Origin: Caenorhabditis elegans
Taxonomy: Eukaryota > Nematoda > Chromadorea > Rhabditida > Rhabditidae
Assembly: GCF_000002985.6 (NCBI RefSeq)
Contig: NC_003281.10
Location: forward strand, 10,664,001 to 10,728,000
Length of the DNA stretch: 64,000 nucleotides
Direction of reading: 5' to 3'
The notes under the pieces are model-generated. The model ran no database searches. It saw only the letters and a program-made list of their open reading frames with translations, and was not told the origin of the DNA. This document shows positions 58,934 through 64,000 of the stretch, one piece after another. The translations under genes were made by a program, and so were the position numbers. Positions within the stretch are counted from its first letter, which is position 1, and every line of letters starts with the position of its first letter.

Positions 58934-61900
58934 TCAGATTTTTAAAATAAAATGTTGAAAACAATTTTTGAACTCACATGAACATCTGCGGGTTTCGTCT
59001 TTTGACAGCACATTCTGGCACATTTGAAAGGAGCTGAAAGGCATCCGACAGCGCATGCAGTAAATCCTGAAATTGAGATATTTTAGATTGAGCAACAAAA
59101 CAAAAATAGAATTATGTGCTCTTCGAGCATCACCCACTTGATTCGGTCTTCTTTTTAAAGCCATCTTCAGCTCCAAGTCGTGTTCGAAGAGTTGTCGACG
59201 GGCTGACTGTGTTAACGACTGTTGTGAGCACATATCGAGGTGTTAGGCACAGGACGACAGAGATTATCAGAGCCTGAAAAATTACAACTTGTGAGAAAAT
59301 TTAAATACTTCTGGACGATTTTTAAAGACGAAAAATCCCAATAAAATGGCTCAAAAATCGGCAAAAAAACAGTTACGTACTTTTTGTATTCGCAATTTGA
59401 GAGAAAAATCTGAAGTTTTTTCTGATAACTAACAGATTTTGTTAAATTTTTTTGAACATTTGTTTTTTGAAAAATCAATTCTACATTAAAAAAAAAAACC
59501 TAATTTATAAAAAAGCTAATTTTTTTTACAAAAAATGAAGTTTTCATAACGATTTCATTATAAATTCCTAGTAAAAATGGAGAAATACATTTTTTTCGGA
59601 TTTTTTCTCGTCGTACAAATTTTTGAAGCCTAACTTTTTTTGTTGGAAAATTCAGAGAAAAAATAAAACGTTTTTTCTTAGTTTTGGGCTTGGAATGCTC
59701 AGATTTTTCCATGAAAAAATTGCCAAAAAATTTGAATTTCACTTTTTCGAATTTTTTAAACAACATTTTTTATTATCTCATCAGAAGTCAAAAAAAACCA
59801 ACCATCCAAAACTCCAAACTCGAAAACGATTTCAATGAAACCATCGATGGTGGATCTTTAACATTAGTCCATGTCCAGTTTGCAGTAACAAATCCATTAT
59901 AAAGAAGTGCACAGATAAAAAATAAAAGAACGGACAAGAACATTGACCAGAACATTGGCCATGTCCAATATTGTACGAATAGAGCCAAATGGAATGTATT
60001 CACAATTATTAATTGAGTCACCAGCAAATGTCCGAATGTCCACATATCAACGTTACTTCCACGATATGTCTGTAAAAAATTATATAAAAATCATAAAATT
60101 TTTCTTCGAGAATGTGGAATTTTGGTCCAAAAGGTTTCAAATTTTTCGAGATCAGAGATTTTTGAAAAAAAATTTTCGAAATGTTTTTAAAAATTAAGTT
60201 TCATGATTTTCCTAATTCTCAATTCAATTTATATTCAAAACTTACAAAATAGCAAATAAAAAAGACAACGAGGCTCTGCCATACAGCATCAAGCATATTA
60301 ATCCAAAACGAATACCATCGATACCGTTTCCCAAGTCTTCCCTGTTCGTAGAGTCTCGGACAATCCAGCAATAGCTCAGCACTTGCATCCTGATCTAGAC
60401 ATCCGAAAAGAAGTGGTGGAACAGAGGTAAATATGAGATTATAGACCATTAAATAAACTGGATCAATTGGTACTTGAGCTGAGAAACCATTGAATATTTG
60501 ATACCAGAATATTACAAAGACAAGCATTGCATTTTTGTAGAAAAAGTAGAGAATTGTTTGTGCCAGACGATAGTAATTCCAGTGACCGTGGACTAGAAGC
60601 AGATTGGATAGAAAACGGAATCGGGCCATTGCAAAATCAGATGACATTACGGCTTGCATTCCTTCTTGGCCTGATAATCCGATTCCGACGTCGGCACCCT
60701 GAAATTGAATTTATTGATTTTTGAAAAATGGAATAATAAAGTGATCTCTAAAACTGAAAAATTAAATCAAAATTTCCGGCAAATTGCGGGTTTGCTGATT
60801 TGCCGGTGATTTTGATTTTGGGCAAACTGTGGGTTTGCCGGAAATTTTTAATTCCGGCAAACTGGTGGCTTGCTAATTTGCCGGAAATTTTTATTTTCAA
60901 TAAACTGCCGGTTTGCCGATTTGCCGGAAATGTATATTTTCGGAAAATTGCCAGTTTGCCGAATATTTTTAAATCCGCCAATTTGTCGATTTGCCGGAAA
61001 AAATCGTTTCTAAAATGTTAATTTGAATGTTGGAAGTTTGGAAAATAGGGATTTGTTCAAAAATTTCATAATTTTTCTCAATATTTTTCCAAAAAAAATA
61101 ATTTAGCCTTCATTGTAAAAATAAATTACTTTAAAAAAAATTCTACAACTATATTTTACTCCTTCAGGCTGGAAATTGGAAAAAAAATTCAGAATTCAGT
61201 TTTTCCTAGATTTAAAACAAATTGGGTTTCTCAATTTAAACTTTTTGATTTCCTACGAAAATTGTCAAATTTTAGTGTTTTTTTTCCAAATTTTCCAAAA
61301 AAATAAAACATCGCTAACAAACCTGAATCATGCTAACATCATTCGCCCCGTCACCAATCGCCAGTACTTTTCCCTTCAAATGATTCTTCGCCAAATTCAC
61401 GAGTTGTGCTTTCTGCAATGGAGTAGCTCTGCAACAAAGCACCGAACGACATCCTCTAAGCAATTTAACGAATCTCTCCAAATTATGCGGATCCAGACAA
61501 TAGCTCATCGTCGACGCGTTAAGAACAAGTCCAAACGAATCAGCAGCATCTGCCGACACCTCATAGGCTCTCGCAATTCGCTTCAAATGCTCCGTGAGCA
61601 AATCAGAGACCGCCCGTACTCCATTGGCTCCAATATTCAAAAGATCCATAGAAGGGGAGAATAGTCGAGAGGAATAGGCAATATTAACAGCTGTCTCAAT
61701 TTTATCTCCAGTCAAGACCCAAACTCGAATTCCTGCTTCTCTAAGAGAATGAATACATTCTGGAACTCCATCTTGTAGACGATCCTCAATTGCAGTAACT
61801 CCGAGAAGTTCAAGATCTTGTTCAGCACGTAGAGTACTTTCAGCCAACATTGTCTCTTTATCCATCATATCCAACTCAGCTTCTTCATGCTTCTCCTTCC

Positions 61901-63872
61901 ATCCTTGATATTCCTCTTCTGTCCAAATTTTCATGGAAAGACATAAAGTACGGAGACCTTCCTTCGCGTATTGAGTCAAATGTTCTTGTGACTTGAAGAT
62001 CACTTCTTCTCCGCGTGCCGACGTACTGAACGCTTCGCTGAGCACAGGAATTACTGTAGCGTCGGCTCCTTTCGTCAGGACAATTATTCTCTTGAGGCCA
62101 CTGGATTCACGGATTATCACTGACATTCTCTTGCGATCTGCGTCGAATGGAAGTGTGTGGAGTACCTGGAAATTCAAAGTTTTAGTTGATTTCGGTAATT
62201 TAAATTAATTAAAAATTTTTCCAATATACCTTTTTTGCGTTTTATGTTCATTTTTTGAAATTTAATTCGATTTTTTGGTTATAAATTTAGGAAAAAGCTT
62301 TGAAAATTGGTTTTCTATTTTTTCTGAACTTGGATTTTTTTTAAATATCACTTTTGATGGAATGGCTCTCTAAATTTTTAGAATATGATCAGATTTTGTA
62401 CAAAAATTTCAGAATTGTTTCAAATAAAAAAAAAAGAATTTTGGAAATTTCTAAAATTTTTGTGGGACATTTAAAAAAATTTTAAATTTTAAATTTCGAT
62501 TTTTTGAATTTATAAAAAAAATTTTGTATGAAAAATGTGTTTTTTTTAGAAAATCGGGAAAAATTGAATTTTTCAGAAAAAAATCCACACGTTCTCTGCG
62601 AATAATTCTCGAAGTAAATTTCTTCTGAAAATTCTAATGTCTTCAAATGTTGGTCCCTGACATCTTCTACAGTACCTTATACTTAACACTGCTTGTCGAA
62701 TGACGCAAATAGACAATGACGTCATCGAATCGTCGTCTCAACAACCGGATACCATATTCTCTTGCTGCTTCAACTAAAGCCAATTCATCTGGTGATTCAG
62801 AATCATAAAATGAATGAAGTGGAGGCGCCACAGCAGTTTCTGTTGATGAGCTTGATCTTTTATCAACTGAACGACGGAATGGACTTTTCATTCCTTTTAG
62901 TTTCGCGAATGGAACCGATAGAATTGACGGTCGGTGCAGGATTCCCTGGAAAAGAAATATGAAGAGATTTGAAAAGGAACAATATATTCATTTCAAATTT
63001 TTGAGAAATTATAGCGAATTTGAAAATTGAAATTTTTTAGTCATATATTTCCGGAAAGCAAATTTTTGGCGGATTTCAAAAGAATTCAAATTATTTTCTC
63101 AAATACAAACTCTCAGCAGATATTCAATAATACTGTTACTAAAAATTGGATTTTCATACGATTAACTGTATATCTTTTTTATTGGGAATTTGTATTTTAA
63201 ATAGACACTACTCACAAATCCCTTTCCCTCCTTCCGTTCTCCATTATAATTATTATCCTTCTCATCACTTCCACTCTTCTTCGCCGCCACCTCCGCACTG
63301 ATCGTCTCCTCCTTTTCAGTCATCTGTGTCTCATCAGTTTTCACTTCGGGAAATTCGATGAGTTCAATTTCCTCAAATCCATCATTTTCCTCGGTTATCA
63401 TCACTGGTGTGGATGCTTGTGTCGATGCTGGGCTCTCTTCTTCAACATCAGCCAGATATTTGAATCCATCCTCTAGACTACTTCCTCTTCGTGGCGAGAC
63501 CTCTTCCGGTGCAAATCGACTATTCACAATATCTCCATCAGGATCCATCAAGTCTTCGTGAGGCTTTGCATTAACCACAACCGTATTACAAATTGCCATA
63601 GTCAAAAAGAATGCGAATACGGGATCGTCAATGTCAGCTCCAAGTTTGAGTACACTAGATGCCAACTGAGATTCTAAAGCTGGATCACGAGATGGACGAA
63701 GTCTTCTAGTCTTTGCTGCAGCTTCTGCTAGAGCAGCCATTTGAAGCTTCTTCTCTGTTGGTTGATCACTTCGAAGGGTTGATGCGACGAGTTCCAGTGA
63801 AGAATCAACTGCATCAACGACCGGACGACCTCCATAGTCATTTCCATTCACTGAGCATCGGCGGAATACCAT
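58934..63872 (-). CDS. tat-3: P4-ATPase (ATP10-like phospholipid flippase), 5' end outside window
   Basis: Exons 63872-63216, 62945-62676, 62165-61323, 60698-60246, 60069-59803, 59273-59134 and 59066 to about 58978 (or a read-through to the stop at 58,934) join in frame. The first in-window residues MVFRRCSVNG directly follow where DKTGTLT of a P4-ATPase would lie, just beyond the right edge. FFLTMAICNTVVVNAKP is ATP10-like. SPDELALVEAAREYGIRLL, LPFDADRKRMSVI, KGADATVI, LGVTAIEDRLQDGVPE, VWVLTGDKIETAVNIAYS and AIGDGANDVSMIQ are the nucleotide-binding and hinge motifs. MQAVMSSDFAMARFRFLSNL and later hydrophobic segments form M5-M10. An acidic Glu/Thr-rich stretch fills the first exon. Flippases move phospholipids to the cytoplasmic leaflet. 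The C-terminus is Cys-rich and its exact end is uncertain. The symbol is from recall of the locus. Confidence 0.92.
60770..61005. repeat. TTGCCGGAAATT repeats in tat-3 intron
   Basis: About six degenerate units (GCCGGAAATTTTTAATTCCG, TTTGCCGATTTGCCGG) lie in the 624-bp intron between the GDGAND exon and the next exon of tat-3. No coding signal. Confidence 0.75.
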
Positions 63873-64000
63873 CTGAAATTGCAATAATTGCCACAAAGAT
63901 TGATAATTATTTGATATAAATTTGGTAATGAAACTTCTCGAAAAAATTATCTTCTTTTATTGCATATTTAGGTAGTTTACCTCATTCAATTTCGTTTATT
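63873..64000 (-). other. tat-3 intron at window edge
   Basis: AT-rich DNA directly upstream of the exon that begins with MVFRRC. The phosphorylation-site exon of the P-type ATPase is expected beyond 64,000. Confidence 0.6.

Overview
The window is nematode DNA, almost certainly Caenorhabditis elegans chromosome III (the Y39A1A/W09D10 clone region, by recall of gene content). It is AT-rich with homopolymer-rich introns, GTAAGT/TTTTCAG splice sites, exons of 60-1,500 bp, many small fold-back DNA transposons, TTAGGC-like repeats and the conserved order cnt-2, fmo-3, an XPR1-type gene, mrpl-12, a PPTC7-type phosphatase and tat-3. Exons were joined by hand from splice motifs and phase; unless noted, every junction stays in frame.

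Layout. 1-13,154 (+): most of cnt-2, an AGAP-type ArfGAP with GTPase-like, split PH, ArfGAP and ankyrin regions; its 5' end lies outside the window. 13.2-30.7 kb is a fast-evolving island. It holds an intact F-box/FBA_2 gene (+) with a different fold-back element in each of its three long introns; a partial inverted copy of cnt-2 beside a ~33-copy, 35-bp minisatellite that mirrors a ~13-copy array just downstream of cnt-2; a broken ZYG-11-like gene (-) full of small transposons; and an unrecognised acidic/coiled gene (-). 30.7-34.8 kb (+): fmo-3.

35.3-42.8 kb (-) is a compact block of related structure: an ATPSCKMT/FAM173-type mitochondrial lysine methyltransferase, followed 234 bp downstream by a 113-residue putative mitochondrial membrane protein (likely operon). 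A complete 710-residue XPR1-type phosphate exporter is nested on the same strand inside the first coding intron of the methyltransferase. Its ATG directly follows a splice acceptor that lies only 29 nt from the methyltransferase donor. Across a ~1 kb divergent promoter is mrpl-12 (+). Then come a C1GALT1-like glycosyltransferase (-), a PPTC7-type mitochondrial phosphatase (-), a ~6.9 kb repeat-bearing intergenic stretch, and the 3' two thirds of tat-3 (-), a P4-ATPase that runs off the right edge.

Functional themes: four neighbouring genes (methyltransferase, small membrane protein, MRPL-12, PPTC7-like) look mitochondrial. The island holds receptors of two different cullin ligases (F-box for CUL-1, ZYG-11-like for CUL-2). 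The most unusual items are the same-strand nested exporter gene, the inverted cnt-2 duplication with opposed minisatellites whose unit joins an E2F-like and a CHR-like box, and the density of transposons confined to introns. I saw no convincing tRNA, rRNA or CRISPR.
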